Positions 11,501-26,000 are shown, counted from the first letter of the stretch. The stretch: DNA of 64,000 nucleotides from Leguminivora glycinivorella (GCF_023078275.1 NC_062998.1:18365916-18429915), one strand, 5' to 3'. Notes: generated from the letters alone by a model not told the origin. Numbers and translations: made by a program.

Positions 11501-14500
11501 CTGGTATTAAAGGACAAAACACGTGTTTCCGAGCTAGTGAGGGGAAAATAAAATAAACATTCACTGATGTTGTCTAGAGTGAAAAATTACATTTATATTC
11601 TAGTTGATAATTATTGGTCTTCAAATATTTTACACTACCAGTACTACATGCACAGGACATTTGCAAACAGCAGGCCCAGTAGTTTCTCAAATAAAGTTTC
11701 AACAAAAAAAAGATTAGTTTTGATACAAGTATTTTTCACGGCTCGTAGGTATTACCAAGGACTTAGGATTTTAAGCTGTAATTGGTAAATCACCTATATT
11801 GTCATCAAGGTTAACCCCCTTATTCTTAAATGTACACTAAACTCATCAAGCCGATAAAGTTCGTTTGTCCCTTTCCGACGCATTAGTGTGATAGAAAGGG
11901 ACAAAGGAACTTTATCGGCTTGAAAACGTTTAAACATCTTTCCTTATATACAATAATATAATTATTCTGTATTGTAATTGTGCATGTTTGAGATATAATG
12001 TAGATATTGACGATGCAAAAGCGGTCTATTTGATCCTACTTGAATAAATGAACTTTTTATCTTTATCTTTTATCTTTATCTTTTATGAATAAGTGCGTTT
12101 TCACATTATCCGATCCGATATCGGATGTCAGAAGGATTTCAAAGGCAAAAATCATAGATAGCGGCTTAAATATGTATGGGATATCGGCCCTACATCCGAT
12201 ATTGGATCGGATAATGTGAAAACGCACTAAGGCGGTATGTTTTTAACGATAAATGGATACAAATTTTTGGTTTAAATTCCGTAACATTTTTTTTAAATAT
12301 TGGCGTTGAAGCGAATAAAATAAAATAGGGCAAACACGACCACCTAATTTTTTTTTAATAGACCAAAGTGAAAAAATTACACCATCTAATATTATGCTCA
12401 GAAAGTCAGGAAGAGTGCTCGAAACAATAAAATAATTATTATATCCCGATATCTTTAGTCATTCACAGTAATTCTAAAAACTTTTGGATTCACCCTCGTA
12501 CGGTCAGCTACATGAATATATTTACACCTGTATTCAATTTTGAACCTTCTTCCCCACTAATAAGTTTCAATATGTAATACTTGTACTTATATAAGGTTGG
12601 CGAAAATAGAACCGTTACAATAGACGTGACTGTAGTACATGAGATGGGGACAGATGGGAATGAATCATATGAAGAAACCTAATAAAAAGAGTTAATAGAT
12701 AAGTATTTACATATGTGCCGCGTAACAAGAGATACTTAACCCTTCGAGTCCCAGCGACATCATATGATATCAGTGTTACAGAAGATAATGATGTCAGTGT
12801 CACAGAAGATAAGATTCTGAGGTTCAAATGCTTGGGACTCGAAGGGTTTATCTCTCCACAAAAACATTTTCATGTAAAATGTTGCCGAAACAAAACAAGC
12901 TAGCACTGATAAAAATTTTACCCTTCAAATTAACGACCTTAAAAACACATAAGTAGTTATTATTTTATTATTAGGTATATTTCGCTTATTAATTGTTCAA
13001 GATTTTTCACTTGCACATACTTGCCACAAACAGACTCGTCGAGACACTAATGGAGGTCTAAATATTATGGATGGTTGGCGTTCAGAGCAGAATATGGCTG
13101 AGCCTAGACACATTTTTCCCGCGAGAGCGAGCTACGCGGTTCGGCTTGCGGGAGCGGCGGCGGCGTTCTCCGCCGGATCGATCTTTGCATCTCCTCAGGC
13201 GCGAAGCGATGAAGGTAAATGTATGTCTACCTACACCCACTGTCTAAAATAAACTTCACGAGAAAGACGTATTCATCACTTATCTTTATCGGTAAAACAA
13301 AGTCAAATATATAAGTGCACGAAAGTTTGTCCACCTATCCTTACAGCGAGCCCGGAATTCAGTTCACACAAAATATGTCGCGACGCCTCTCGTTCGTTAC
13401 GATCCTAAGTGCAAAGATGTAGGTAGGTACATAAAAGAATCCACGTATTTTTCCTAAAGTGTTTCAATAATCATCTGTGATTACTTCACATTTAATCTTA
13501 TTGTCTCTTGGAATATCTTCGCAGCTTTGGTCGGGCGATCCCGTCTGACGAGACGACAGCTGTTCCTCCGCGTCTATTATTACTGCAAATATATTCTTCT
13601 TCACTTGGGTTTGCATCCATGGCGGCATTTCTCTTGTACTTTTGAGAATACAGTTGAAAAAGGATTCTAAAGCATCGGGGTCTTTTCTGGTACTGGGTGC
13701 GGGATCTGAGTCGGCGGCGCGGTCGGGGCACCGCCGCTTGGCTGGCGGCGCTGCCGTGCTGGACTCGGTACTAAATGAAGGCGCGCTCACATCTCGCTGT
13801 CGTTTTGATCCACTGTCACCTAAAGGTTCCATATCAATATGCTCAGTAATACGATATTTCATGTGCGGTTCAAGAAATTGCATATGTTTAGCGTACTTCC
13901 AAGTAGTTATCTGTGCTGGAAGTAATTTATTTTTTCCTAGTTTGGCCCGTTTTAAGGCGTCTCGGTGGTTATCACGTAGTTTCTTCCATTCTGATTTTGC
14001 AATTTGTACTGAAACAAATCATAAAATCAGTCTACGTTTATGAACCATAGCACTAAATGATGACAACAAATATATAGGTAACAACAAATTTAACATAATT
14101 CCATAGTATGTACAGTCAGCAATATTATAATGCATAATTAGAAACTTCCAAGCACAAGTGCCACAAGTGAACTGTGCAACGTTTTTTACCCAACGGTAAG
14201 ATATATATACCTACCAACACCGAGTCACCGACAGTCAGTTGCATTAATACGGGTAAGGCCCACTTGCAGCATCTTTTATAAAATGTACTTGTGTTGTGTA
14301 CCATCAACACTACAGTGACATTATTTTTAAAACGCAACCGCATACATTCACCGGCAATAAGTAATCGCATAAAAAGAAGACCACAAAAATATCTGCTAGA
14401 GTCATAAGATTGTGTCAGATATTATTGCAGCCTTCTTTTGTGCGATCTTATGGCCGGTGACTGTAACTAGACATTAACGGTTTTAAGCTTAGGTAGGTAC

Positions 14501-17500
14501 TCATTTTATTAACTTACTGTTAGGGATGGAAGGATCATTGTTTTGATCTACGACGCATTGCCAGGCGTCGTCCTTTACATGCATTTCTCTGTAGTCAGGG
14601 TGCAGGGGGTTCCAGAGGCAGGGTTGAGCACGAACATGTTCTATAAAGGCTTCCATGTCTGTCGATTGCGCGGTGATCGCCTGAAATATGCACGTGGCTA
14701 ACGAGGCGCTAGCGGGCCGAGACTGGCTCGGCCGGACGCACGCTGCCGGCGGCGCGGCCTCGCGCCGCCTCGCGCGGGACCGTTCCCCGCCCCGCCGACC
14801 AGTTCTCACCTCCCAGGTTCTTTGAATTTTATTTTACTTGGTTGAGCGTAATCCGGTTTCTATACAATCAACTTCAAACTGGTTATGGCTCCGTAGCTCA
14901 GTAGCACATTTAAATTTTCTTGTTTAATTTCTTTATTAAACAAATACATATGTACGTACAATACAATCTTAAGGATGTATTTTTGATATTACCTCATATT
15001 TAAAGGTTTATTAAATATATTTGTATACGTTCTACCAAAGACATATGTAACTCCGTATAGACGGATAAAGTCTAAGAAAAAAACGTACCTCAAAGCCCTA
15101 GAGAAAAAGGTAGACTGGCCTAGATGGCGTTACACCTTTGGGGAACGCTCGGCTAGATGGCGCTAATATTAATAATTGACATTTTAACACATATCAAGAT
15201 AACAATTGACAACATTTCATAATTTCGACTACTACTTTTTATTGTTTGGTTCGAAAGAACTGAATATTTAAAGATACACGTATGTTTTATTTTTCCCAAA
15301 AACTGCTATTTTAATGCGAAATCCCCTTTTTATTACTACTTCGAACAGAAAGAGCGTAAGTTACAAACGTCAAGAAGACACAGCTTCGTGACGTCACATG
15401 TGTTGTTTCATACACCCAAGAAAACAACAAAATCATTCCTAAAAAAAAGTTTTAACAGTCAGCTTAAACAGTCCGAGATGTCCGACTGTCAAGTGTCACT
15501 GTCAATGTAGAAGTACACTAGAAGTATGAGGAGAGAAATCTGTCAAAGTAGAACAGTCGAAAATGACGTGTCATACCCTTATGTATCTGCAATTGCAGCG
15601 CCACCAGTTTATATCTGCACTTCTGAAACTTAAAGTTTTCACTTCTTACCTCTAATATAATCTCCATACTACGAGCGGTGATAAGTTTCACAGTCAAACT
15701 CAAGTGACATCCCAACCGGAAGATTTTTTTGGCTACTAGTGGCAGCTCTGAATAGTCTGAATTGACTATGTGACGTCACTTCCCCTTTAAACTATTTTTA
15801 AGAATATTTTACGAAAAAAAATATTAAAAAATATATTTCTGTGATCTACAGGCGTATATCTCGAAATGGTTTTCGATTTAAGGACATTGAAAATTTTGAA
15901 ACGTTGTCAATACGGGCCAAGTTGTCAAAACTGAGGTTCAAAAGTTTTTGTGATGATGACACTGTGATGACACATTTTACTTTGACAGTAACTCTCTATA
16001 ATACCCGATCCTCTTTGGTTCTACGGAAATATGTTCATGTGTATTTTCATATGTTTAATTGAAAAATACATACAATCTACAGGATGTATTTTTCATATTA
16101 CTTACCTCGAACTTTAACCGGCCTAAGGTTTTAGTGCTAAAAACCCATACAACAAGTAATTAAAAGTTTGTGTATATTTCATGGTTCTATCATAAGTACA
16201 CAGTGTGTTACTACCATATGATGATAATAATATAATCCATTAGCATTCGTTTGCGTATATCAACAAATCATACTTATTTATTAAAATTGACACCGCATTT
16301 TTTTTAAATTAGAAGTACTCGAAGTAAATTGAATTACTTCTTTCGTAAATTCCATTCAGATAAATCGTAATAATACTTATAATACATTGATAAAGGAATT
16401 AAACTAATACAAATAAAACTATACTATAAACTAATAAATTTAAGTATTACTAAACTAAATCTACCTATAAAATAAAACCCTATAAATAAAAAATCGAACC
16501 TAAGTCAGAGCCGGCCGGTAGTGCCCAGAAGGCTGGCGGCATTGCCGCGCTGAACAGCAATGCCGATGCGCTGGGCAAGATATGCTCCAGCCTTCCGGTC
16601 ACCCGACGCGTCTATTAGGCGTTTGGCCAGCTCTGTGAGACTTGCGTGGCGCGCCGAGCGACCGGCACTCTTGGGGCAAGAGAGGCCATGGGTACCAAGC
16701 TTCGTCACTTGAGCGCCGCAGTGACAACGGTGTGGGGTCACGCATGCCGCCCCCAAGCGCAGCGATACCGCGAGCCTAAAAGTACTGCTGGTGAGCAGGG
16801 TACCAAGATTGCTCAAAGGGAGTGCCTGCAGCCATGCGCCGGATTCCCATTTCGCACCAGCAAGGAGGCGAGCTCGCTCTGCAGGGCTAGTGGCCGTTTC
16901 ATATAGATTATCACGTACTAGCAAGCAGAGCGGCTCGTCCCATTGATGCTGCGAATGGCGCAATTCGGGCGGGTCTTTGTTTGGGCAGGCAACCTTCCAG
17001 CAATCTACGGCTTCTGTCAAGAAAGGTAGAGCGAAATGGTCAGGGTTAGTTTTTAAAATGTATACTTCTTGTACTTAGTAGATACTTCGTAACTGTCATT
17101 ACTCACATCGCTTATCCTGATGAGCTATCGATGCACTTACTTGATAATTTCCTGTACTTACATTGCTTTATTTAATTACATTTTTGTTAGAAAGTTAATG
17201 AAGTAATTTTTATATATATTGGCATGATGTGAATAGAACATAATATGTACACATTGGAGTGTTTGGTTTTGGCAGAGAATGAGAAGATAAGCGTGTATCC
17301 TGCCAGTAGAGTAAAGCGACACGAGAAGAATGTCATCATTGAACAAGATGATAGCTTAGATACTAGCACACAAATTACTGAGGTTTTTGATGATCCCCAT
17401 TTATCACAGGTAGGTTAGGTACCTTTCTTAAGTAGGTATATATTATTGAATATATTCAGTCATTCAATGAATAATATATAATTTGTTTCATCAAATCATC

Positions 17501-20062
17501 ACCCCAGCATGGCTTTGGCACGGCCGTTTCCATTACTAGGAAATTGCGGCAGGTTCTATTTAGACATCTGTTTTCTATTTTAAAACAATATTACATTTTT
17601 AAGGCGACCGCTGATATTAGAAAATGTGACATCAGCAGCAAGGAAGCTGACAATACTGTTTTGAATGACATTAAAGCAAGCTGGGACTGTAAACCTCAAC
17701 CGCAATGCAGATATAAACATGATGATTACGTTGGTAATTTGGAGAAAGACTTCGCTTTGTATAAAATAGAAAAACCTTCTTTGTGGTTTTACGTCCATGT
17801 TCATCTATTTGAGAAATTAAGCAACCTTAATGGAAACACTCTTTGGAACGACATAACAAAAGGCGTGCCTGTCAGGTATTTGAAATAGATTTTTATGAGT
17901 TTTTTTTTACGATGCAGAGTTGCAGACAAATGCAGAGAGAGGTTAAGTCCCTCCTATGTGCGTAGCCGAATGCACAAATGCTTCACGAAACGCTCACGAA
18001 ATTCGTGAGCGAATCGTGTAGCATTTGGCGTTTGGGCTGTATAGAAATTGGGGTGGGGTCACCTTCACCAGGTCTTTCTGCATCTGACTGTACTTACATA
18101 CGATCCTACTTTGCCGCACGAGTGATAAAATAAGCATTTTATGTGCATAATGTCACACGAACATACAATATACATAAAGAAGCTACAGCGGGGCAAATCC
18201 CGACAGGGGCAATTGTAACTGATCCATTTTTTTCCATTACTACACTAATAAGTTGAGTTCCACATGTATCCACTGAAGACGCGTGCCATATAGAACCAGT
18301 GGACACTTTAATTAATAATGCAAACACTGTAAAACATGGAAAAAAATAGATCAGTTGCATTTGCCCCCGTCGAAATTGCCCTGCTGTACCTTATAAGTAC
18401 ATATCGTCACTACTTTTAAAAAAACTTGTATCTTCGTCTGTCAATGAAAAGAAAATTATAGTAAGTATGTATGGAATGCATATAGACTTAATACGTTTTA
18501 ACTTTGAGGAGCAGCGTGAGATACGAGATTTTTTCAAAGTAGTGACGATATGTTGTAGGTATTACCTACTTAAAAACGTTGTACAAATTGTACAATTCAC
18601 GTGTAATAAGATATTTCATAACTCGCGTCTGAGTCCGTTTTCACATTATCCAATCCGATATCGGATATCGGAAGGATTTCATTGGAAAAAATCCAAGATG
18701 GCGCCTGTTATGTATGGGATATCGGTCCTACATCCGATATCGGATCGGATAATGTGAAAACGCACTCATAGTCGTGATTTAATTTATCGCCAATCATTTT
18801 GAATTTCCTACGCAGAATAAAGGGTCTAATTCCGATCCAGGGTGGCTAGCCGAATGGCACAATCGCTCACGAAACGCTCACGAAACGAAGCGCTAGTAGA
18901 TATCTATCTCTATCGCGCTTGCGTATTGGCGCGACAGAGCCAGCGGCGTATCGCTTTCGTTTGGCGTCGGAGAAATGCCATTCGGCTACGGGGCCTGGTG
19001 CTGTAGCCGAATGGCATTTCTGCGACGCGAAACGAAAACGAAACGCCGCGAATGGGTAGTCTGGCTCTGACGCGCCAATACGCACGAGCGATAGAGATAG
19101 ATATCTACGAGCGTTTCGTTTCGTGAGCGTTTGTGCAATTCGGCTACGTACCCTGTTTTTTTTTTAAATACCTCGTTTCAGTCTTAGTTCGATATCATCG
19201 GTGTGGCGCAGCTCAGACATGAACGTGCAATACAAGTCAGTCGATCGTGTATCGAGAGAAGATTTCGTTTTACCTAAGAGTAGTTTAAGTTTATTAGTGC
19301 CTCTATTAGAAGAAAGTGTGAATGCGATATCAAACAACAAGGAGGCACTTGGTATGATTACGAACTTTGTATGACTCTATTCTTTATATGGGTGAATTCA
19401 TTTTTATTTAATTTAATTAGACGTTTACAACTTTACACTAAAGACATAGATAGCCTAGAGAAACAGGCGGCTGAGTAGGTATTTTCCCTGTATACGTTTC
19501 ATCAAACTTTATGATAATGTACTTACCTTTTACTTAATTTCCCTTGGTATTACTGCTAGTGTGCAGAACATCCGATTTATTTACAAGTAGTTTATGAATA
19601 AATTATGTACATACACTTTACATTTAGAGTGTACATTTCAGTACAGACGACGCCAACTATTTACTAGTACCAACGGAAGATGTTTTAGATGTGAATGGAA
19701 ACGACAAATCATCAACGACTCTAGCGAACGTTTCTTCTATTGGTAAAAATGAGGTGTGATGTTTACTTAAAAATGAGGTGTGATCTTTACTTAACCCTTA
19801 AATGCATGATGTTGCCAGATTAGCTGGACTTCTTTATTTATTTTTCCTAGATCCTACCCTACATCAAAACAACTAAATCAGCAATTCCCGTCAACTTTGT
19901 ACAATGCCACGTCAGCAAATTTTAATTGATCCTATTTTGTTAGCAACATTTAGTAATATAATTCGACTTTTGTAAGATATATACAGGATAATTGTTATAA
20001 TTAAGAAAATATAGATACTAGAGAACCTTAATCCATACTAATATTATAAATGCGAAAGTAAC

Positions 20063-20095
<33 letters not shown>

Positions 20096-23000
20096 TACGC
20101 TTTCCCGCTTAAACCACGCAACCGATTTTGATGAAATTTGGAACAGACAATCTTTAGACCCTGAGACAGAACATAGGCTACTTTTTATTTCGAAAAAAAG
20201 GGATGAAGGGGTTGAAAAAGAGGTTGAAAGTTTGTATGGGATTTCTTAATTTTAAATGATAAAACCATGAAACTTTATATTTTAGCACTTGATAAGAAAT
20301 CATTAAACATATATTTAAAGTCACATACAGGTCGAACGCGATTAATTAACATTATTTTTACCTTTAAAATAAACATAGTGGGAAATAAACATTAACTAAA
20401 AGCGGGTAGATTATATTTATTTGTCTACCCCGAACATTTATATAAATGAATATCGGGTAGTTTTGTGTTGTTTACATCTCCGGTGACATTTTGCTGGGAC
20501 GTCAGTCTTCCGCGACCACGGCCAGTGCAACCTGACCGAAACGTTGGGAAAAAAGGTAAAAATAATGTTAATTAATCGCGTTCGACCTGTATGTGACTTT
20601 AAATATGTGTACAAAGCGCGAGAACTTAAAGTGTTATATCATTAAACATCTTGATAAGGGATAGGGATAGGGATAGCGATAGGGAAAGCGATAGGGATAG
20701 CGATAGGGATAGCGATAGCGATAGCGATAGCGTTAGCGATAGCGTTACGGATACGGATACGGATACGGATACGGATATGGATACGGATACGGATAATATG
20801 GGTATCGTTAGAGGGATACGGATAATCGGTCGGCGGTCTCTTACAATCAATGTGCTCTAAGACGATCGTTGTTTGCTTGCTTGAAGATTACGTTTGCGAT
20901 AAGTATAAGCAAAATGTAAAAAATTGTAAGGGATAATAGAAAAAAGTACTTTTTACCCACCGATCATAGTGTCGAAATACGGGCTATGTGGGATGTTTAT
21001 AAAGGTTTCCCCAGCGTATATAGAATTACCTACGCTGTGGTCGATGTGTAATATTTCTACAATCATTGCAAGCAAAAGTATTATGTGCAATCGAAATAAT
21101 CGCAGATAAATATACCTACAGAGAAACCTACGGTCCCTACGGATCCAAATGAAAATCTTAATGAATACTTTTATTACGCGGGCGAAGCCGCGGGTAAAAG
21201 CTAGTGACGAAATAAAACTTAATAAAATCTCAATTCATCAACAAAATCTTGGTAACAAAATAGGAATTAATAAAAACAAATTTAACTTTTCCCTTAATTT
21301 TTGTACAAAGTTGACGGGAATTGCTGAAATAATACCGAGGGTTCCGTACAAACTTTCTTTCAAACTACCTAGTTAAAATCATCTCATGTTGCTCATACAA
21401 TTATAATGACTTGACTAGAAAACTAGAAGCTAGAAGTATAGGTACTAATGAGCATTAATGTGTATAGCGCTATCTCTCGGTGAATTCGCGCGACCTCTGT
21501 ATAGTATGTCGGTTTTTCGGGGATAATACTTTATAAGTTAACCGATTTTGACAGTTTTTAGGGTTCCGTAGTCTAGGAACCCTTATAGTTTCGCCATGTC
21601 TGTCTGTCCGTCCGTCCGTCCGTCCGTCCGTCCGCGGATAATCTCAGTGACCGTTAGCACTAGAAAGCTAAGATTTGGCGCCAATATGTATATCAATCAC
21701 GCCGAAAAAGTGCAAAAATAAAAAGTAGAAAAATAGTTATTTGTTTTACAAGGGGGCAAAGTAGTTGTTTAACCGCACGTGCCAATATTGATACCCGAGC
21801 AAGCGAAAGATTCCAATATTGAACCGCGAGCGTAGCGAGTGGTTCAAAAAGGAATCTTGAGCGTTGCGAGGGTTTCAAGGCACGAAGATTAAACAAACTT
21901 TGCCGCCGAGTGAAACACAAAATTTTTCACCACACCAACACGAACAAAATACTAACTATAAAACATCAAATTAAATCAAATCCATCAATTTATTCAATAT
22001 TTATGATGCAACATCATCTTTATAAGTAAATTCTACCAGCCAGCTGAAGACATCAAGTTAAAATTTGTATGAAATTACTTTGCACTCTTGTGGATAAAAT
22101 GCAATTTTGCTATCCGTTTTCGAATAGCAAAGTAAGCCTTTAACAGTTGGTGTGGTGAAAAATGTTTTATTAGGGTACCCCCCCTACACGTAAAGTTGGA
22201 AGTAATTTTTTTTTTTCATTTCAACCCTAACGTGTGATATTTTTTGATAGGTATTAAAAAATGAATAGGGGTTTACTAAAATCATTTTTTGATATTGTTA
22301 ATATTTTCGGAAATAATCGCTCTAAAAGTAAAAAAAAATTGCGTCCCCCCCTCTAAATTTTGAACCATAAGTTTAAAAAATATGGAAAAATCACAAAGGT
22401 AGAACTTTATAAAGACTAACTAGGAAAATTATTTTGAACTTGATAGGGTGAACAGTTTTTGAAAAAAATACGGAAAACTACGGAACCCTACACTGAGCGT
22501 GGCCCGACACGCTCTTGGCCGGTTTTTTTTTCCTTTATTTAAAAGAAGATGGTTTACGTAACACCTCGTACTAATTTGATCTACATCTACAAGAGGGAGG
22601 TAAAATTGAAAGTAAAAATCTGAAGAGTTTTTTGTGAATTAAAAAAGTTTCCAAGATGCAGAGACGATTTTATTTTTCCTGTAACATGTAGCATAAAACC
22701 AACGTTTCGTGAAATTTTCATAATTTTTCATTAGTAAACTTCGGAGATAAAGGGAGGAACAGATTTTTACATTTTCCGTGATTTTCCTTCATAATTCTTT
22801 TTTTCCACAACAAAAAAATATAATAATCTTTAAGAAAAAAAAACTGCCGCCTTTGGGGTTCTGGTGAAAGCTACTTGCCGATGTTGGATTATGTAGAAAT
22901 GTGTAGGTTTAAAGCTGCCTTTGATGCTTTAATTATTTGATGGCAACACAAATGAATATACGTAATTACGTATACCATTAAGGTTTGAGGAGTTTCCTCA

Positions 23001-26000
23001 ATTTCTCATGAATCCGATTATAAGAAATCGAAGCTTGACAAAATTTGACTTGAAAATTCAATAAGCTTAACAAACATAACAAATCTATAACAAATTTAAA
23101 TGTCACTGTTCTGCACTTAAATGTATGCTGTTCTTATAAAAATTCCAAAGTCACTATAAGTGTGCCGTTCAGATTTAAGGAGTTCCGTTCTGATCTTCAT
23201 CAGCAGTTCCACTGCACCAAATGTCACTGTTCTTTTTTTTTTTTTTTATATTACGTCGGTGGCAAACAAGCGTACGGCCCGCCTGATGGAAAGCGGTCAC
23301 CGTAACCTATGAACGCCTGCAACTCAAAGAGACATGCGCGTTGCCACCCCACTAGAAACTTGTACATTCCCCTTTGCTGTGTTAAATACACAGTAAAAAG
23401 GAGTGCACAAGTTCCAAGGAGGGTTCGGGTTGCCGACGACTCAAAGGACAATAGACGGAATAAGTCAGTTCCGTAAGTCCTCCCGTCATCAGCACACCGC
23501 ACCCTCGTTGAGCTCTGGTAGCCTTACTCACCGACAGGAACACAACACTATGAGTAGGGTCTAGTCTAGTGTTATTTGGCTGCGGTCTTCTGTAAGGTGG
23601 AGGTACTACCCCAGTTGGGCTCTGCTCTAGATTCGAGCGAGATGATTCAGATGATATCCGCTGTGCTGTGCCCTACTACACAAAGCGGAATATCATTCGC
23701 TATGCCCTACCTCCTACACTCTGGACGTAAGTGCATGCTGTTCTTATAAAAATACCAAAGTCACTATAAGTGTGCCGTTCAGATTTGAGGAGTTCGGTTC
23801 TGACCATCATCAGCAGTTCCACTGCACCAAATGTCACTGTTCTGAACGTAAACGCAAGCTGTTCTTATAAAAATACCAAAGTCATTATAAGCGTGCCGTT
23901 CAGATTTTAAGGAGTTCCGTTCTGATCTTCATCAGCAGTTCCACTGCACCAAATGTCACTGTTCTGGACGTAAGTGCATGCTATTCTTATAAAAATACCA
24001 AAGTCACTATAAGTGTGCCGTTCAGATTTGAGGAGTTCCGTTCTGATCTTCATCGGCAGTTCCACTGCACCAAATGTCACTGTTATGGACGTAAGTGCAT
24101 GCTGTTCTTATAAAAATGCCAAAGTCACTATAAGTGTGCCGTTCAGATTTTTGAGGAGTTCCGTTCTGACCATTATCAGCAGTTCCACTGCACCAAATGT
24201 CACTGGTCCGTACGTAAATGCATGCTGTTCCTTTAAAAACACAAAAATCACCATATGTATGCCTTTCAGATTTGAGAAGTTCCCTCGATTTCTGCAGGAT
24301 CCCATCATCAGAACTGGGTTCTGATAAAAATGGGACCAATCTGTATGCATATACATTCAATAAAAAAAAATCAAAATCGGTCCAGTAACGTGGAACAAAC
24401 ATTAAAAAAAAACATACAGACGAATTGAAAACCACCTTCCTTGAGAGATTTGAGGCGGCGGTTAAAAAATAGTTTTCATATATATGTACAATTTCAGCTC
24501 TTTCTAACGACACCCCACTTGACCTAACTTGACATTTACAATTTGCCCCCTTTTCATTTTGACCATTTTCCATAATTAATATTAATAACTTTTTAAAAAT
24601 AATACTTTCAATTTGTAGAGGTTGAAAATGTTTTCTCGAGATATTTAGAAATGTGACAGCCACGGCGGACAGAGCGGCGCCATAAGGGTTCATTTGGTAC
24701 CTTTTTAGTACGGAACCCTAAAAATCATGCATTTAAGGGTTAACCTAGGATTCAAATTAGTCTTTACAATAGTTTGAAATGACGGGCCCGCAAGGACAAC
24801 GCTGGCGGGGTATCGGAGGCCTAAAAGCGAGTGCCCGAAACCCTGAACAAAAAGCTAACGTCGGAACGGAACACCCCAGGGGGTTTAGTCCGTGGGAGTC
24901 GGACATGCCCGGGCCATCCATAATGGATTCCCCCTGAGTAAAAAAAAAGGATTCAAATTAATATTGTAGGTGTAAAGTTGTACACAGCTGTAATTAAGCA
25001 GGCATGCACATTCGTACACGTTTGCCTAATTTTGCTAACCAGCCTTGCGTTATCCCGGAATTCGCTACGGCTCATGGGAGCCTGGGTCCGCTTTGAAAAA
25101 TAATCCCAAGATTTGGCGGAGGCCAGTTGGTGTGGTGAAATACAATTAATAATAATGAATTATAATCAATTTAGTAGAGGAGATATAGCGTTGGGGGTCA
25201 TAATAATTCCCACAGAACCGAAGTTTGGTTTTTTTAGTTCTTTGTGTGTGTCTTTATGACATACTAAAAATATAGTAAAATATATTTCTGCAAAATACTT
25301 TTTTTCGACCGCCAAAAGTTGTATGAAAAATTACTATGAAAAAAAAATCCTAAAATTTAAACATCGTCTCTGGTATCAAGTTATAGGGAATTAGGCTGCA
25401 AAAACTTTTTAACGTTGATGTTTATCAAAAATATAACAATTTTCCACTATTTTGATAAAATAAAAACTAATAAAAATCATACATTTGAAGAAGGGAAGCG
25501 ATTGAAACATAAATTTCAGCATTATTATTTTTTTCATAGGTACCTCACCATGGTAAATACGGGTACGATCCGCCTGGTGATAAGCAGTCACGGTAGCCTA
25601 TGACGTCTGCCACACTAGAGCCTCCACATGCGCGCTGCTGGCCCTTTAGGGTACCTTTCCACCAGAGATGCGCTACGTGGATGTGTTTGATATCCACCAA
25701 TCATGTTCATTGTTCCACAAAGCATAGTGCTAGTGGGAACGGGTTCAACTAAGCTAATTGTGGATATCAGACGCATCCATAACACATCTCTGGTGGAAAG
25801 ACACCCTTAACAGTCTTCAGCTAGCTCGCAGGATAAGGAGCGTCCGCGGGAGAAAAATCCTCCTAAGCCGCAGCGTGCGACCATATACGGGTCCAGGGTG
25901 TGCGGATGGCAGATTTCTGACTAGAAAAACCGATGATTATTAGGTTTTGGTTTTCTCTCGTGTTTGATATAATACTTTATCGAGAGTTTTTATTTGGGAT

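Larger units (their letters stand above)
19795..24740. mobile_element. piggyBac-like non-autonomous element (4.9 kb shell)
   Basis: Begins CCCTTAAATGCATGAT at 19795 and ends with the exact complement at 24740. TTAA stands on both outer sides (19791-19794 and 24741-24744), the target pattern of piggyBac elements. No transposase frame was found; the inside is filled by other repeats. It lies in HAP2 intron 9. Confidence 0.7.

Noticed and set aside
13067..13252. An extra HAP2 exon in the GC-rich block
   Set aside because: The open frame ends in phase 1 and has no upstream acceptor that fits the phase-0 junction between exons 4 and 5; no HAP2-like motif.
14888..14912. tRNA-like start (GGCTCCGTAGCTCAGTAGCA)
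   Set aside because: It has a box-A-like word but no box B, no cloverleaf and an AT-rich continuation.
19851..19944. A HAP2 exon after TTTTTCCTAG (ILPYIKTTKSAIPVNF)
   Set aside because: The same text occurs inverted near 21300 beside the Helitron, so it belongs to a repeat; it also ends in a stop with no donor.
20626..20860. Open frames of 69-74 codons on both strands
   Set aside because: They are translations of the GATAGG/GATACG hexamer repeat, not proteins.
24022..24693. 223-codon open frame on the minus strand
   Set aside because: It runs through the 122-bp tandem array and a GGTTCCGTA-family piece; its repeats mirror the DNA units and no domain is visible.
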